NCBI RefSeq assembly: GCF_012515855.1
Contig: NZ_JAAYXO010000069.1
Location: 1 to 43,554, forward strand
From: Gordonia sp. (in: high G+C Gram-positive bacteria)
Lineage (GTDB): Bacteria > Actinomycetota > Actinomycetes > Mycobacteriales > Mycobacteriaceae
Reading direction: 5' to 3'
Length of the DNA: 43,554 bases
In this document: one piece after another, positions 43,122 to 43,554 of the stretch
Position numbering within the stretch: position 1 is the stretch's first letter
How the letters are laid out: every line of letters starts with the position of its first letter
Translations under genes and position numbers: made by a program
The notes under the pieces: model-generated
What the model was told of the DNA's origin: nothing
What the model saw: only the letters and a program-made list of their open reading frames with translations
Databases searched by the model: none

Positions 43122-43554
43122 TCAGACCGACGACTTCCGTGCCGCCTGCACGATCAGAAACACCAGGAACGGTCCGCCGACCGCCGAGGTGACGACGCCG
43201 ATGGGCAGGCCGCCCGGGAGGACGCCGCGGCAGATGATGTCGGCCAGGAGGACCATGCACGCACCGACGATCCCGGAGAACGCCGGGGTCGGCTGCGCGG
43301 TGCGAGCCAGACGCACGGCGATCTGCGGGGCAACGAGGCCGACGAACGCGACCGGTCCGGCCGCGGAGACCGCGAGCGAGGCGACGACCACGGCGACGAT
43401 CAGGGTGCCGTACGTGACGACGCCGAGTCGCACGCCGAGGCCGCGCGCAATGTCGGGTCCCAAGCCGCTCACGGTGAGTTGGCGTGCGATGAAGGCGGTC
43501 CAGCCCAGGCCGACGACGGTGGCAATCACACCGGTCCGACCGAACTCCAGCCGG
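43122..43554 (-). CDS. FecCD-family ABC transporter permease (5' end beyond window)
   Basis: The frame is open to the right edge, so only the C-terminal ~143 residues are seen. Membrane-helix and family motifs are clear: ARGLGVRLGVV, AVSAAGPVAFVGLVAPQIAVRL, GACMVLLADIICR, LPGGLPIGVVTSAVGGPFLVFLIV. FecCD permeases import ferric siderophores, haem or cobalamin with a binding protein and an ATPase. Siderophore uptake is the commonest role in actinobacteria; B12 uptake cannot be excluded from this fragment. The cobalamin riboswitch lies downstream of it, so it is not under that switch. Confidence 0.9.
   Translation of the reverse strand, partial: RLEFGRTGVIATVVGLGWTAFIARQLTVSGLGPDIARGLGVRLGVVTYGTLIVAVVVASLAVSAAGPVAFVGLVAPQIAVRLARTAQPTPAFSGIVGACMVLLADIICRGVLPGGLPIGVVTSAVGGPFLVFLIVQAARKSSV

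Overview
The window is high-GC actinobacterial DNA. It shows GTG/TTG starts, leaderless promoters, Tat signals, F420-dependent enzymes, and gene order matching parts of the Mycobacterium tuberculosis chromosome. A Mycobacteriales member of the Gordonia/Williamsia/Rhodococcus type is most likely; the genus is inferred from gene content and order, not proven. No phage, transposase, CRISPR array, tRNA or rRNA was seen.

Left part (1-13 kb). The 3' part of kdpD with kdpE (potassium sensing) is followed by an F420-type PPOX oxidoreductase, a block of dispersed palindromic repeats and an M20 peptidase/deacylase. Next come an Rv0383c-like membrane-anchored protein, pyrE and a SpoU RNA methyltransferase. 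An accessory stretch follows: a TetR regulator divergent from a GtrA-like membrane protein whose reading frame runs antisense into a DUF305 gene, an LVIVD-repeat secreted protein, and a second TetR divergent from a Tat-exported cholesterol-oxidase-like GMC enzyme.

Middle part (12.5-26.2 kb). This is largely an inverted syntenic counterpart of M. tuberculosis Rv0364-Rv0357c: DedA, fba, an Rv0361-like protein, DUF3151, a site-2 protease, an Rv0358-like protein and purA. Interspersed are a sortase-fold protein lacking the catalytic His and Cys, an FUSC-type exporter, a CDF metal exporter with a palindromic operator in its promoter, and a lipoprotein polysaccharide deacetylase. After purA come a six-TM class III adenylate cyclase and a purT with a long Pro/Gln/Gly tail.

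Right part (26.2-43 kb). This is a cobalamin (vitamin B12) biosynthesis island made of two converging operons, each headed by a cobalamin riboswitch. The plus-strand operon is cobN-cobF-cobQ-cobK. The minus-strand operon is cobG-cobH-cobIJ-cobL-cobM-chelatase(ChlI/D-like)-cobO-cobB, with most stop/start pairs overlapping by 1-4 nt. Together they cover most of the aerobic corrin-ring route from precorrin-2 to cobyric acid. CobG, the ring-contraction-preparing oxygenase, ends before the usual C-terminal cysteine (Fe-S/siroheme) region, so the precorrin-3B step is in question. The last gene is a partial FecCD-type ABC permease entering from beyond the right edge.

A family of about 110-bp imperfect palindromes (arms ending in GGTCGAGT and ACTCGACC, with inner TATCGAGACC/GGTCTCGATA) occurs at four places. 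At each it lies just downstream of a stop codon, which suggests a role at transcript 3' ends.
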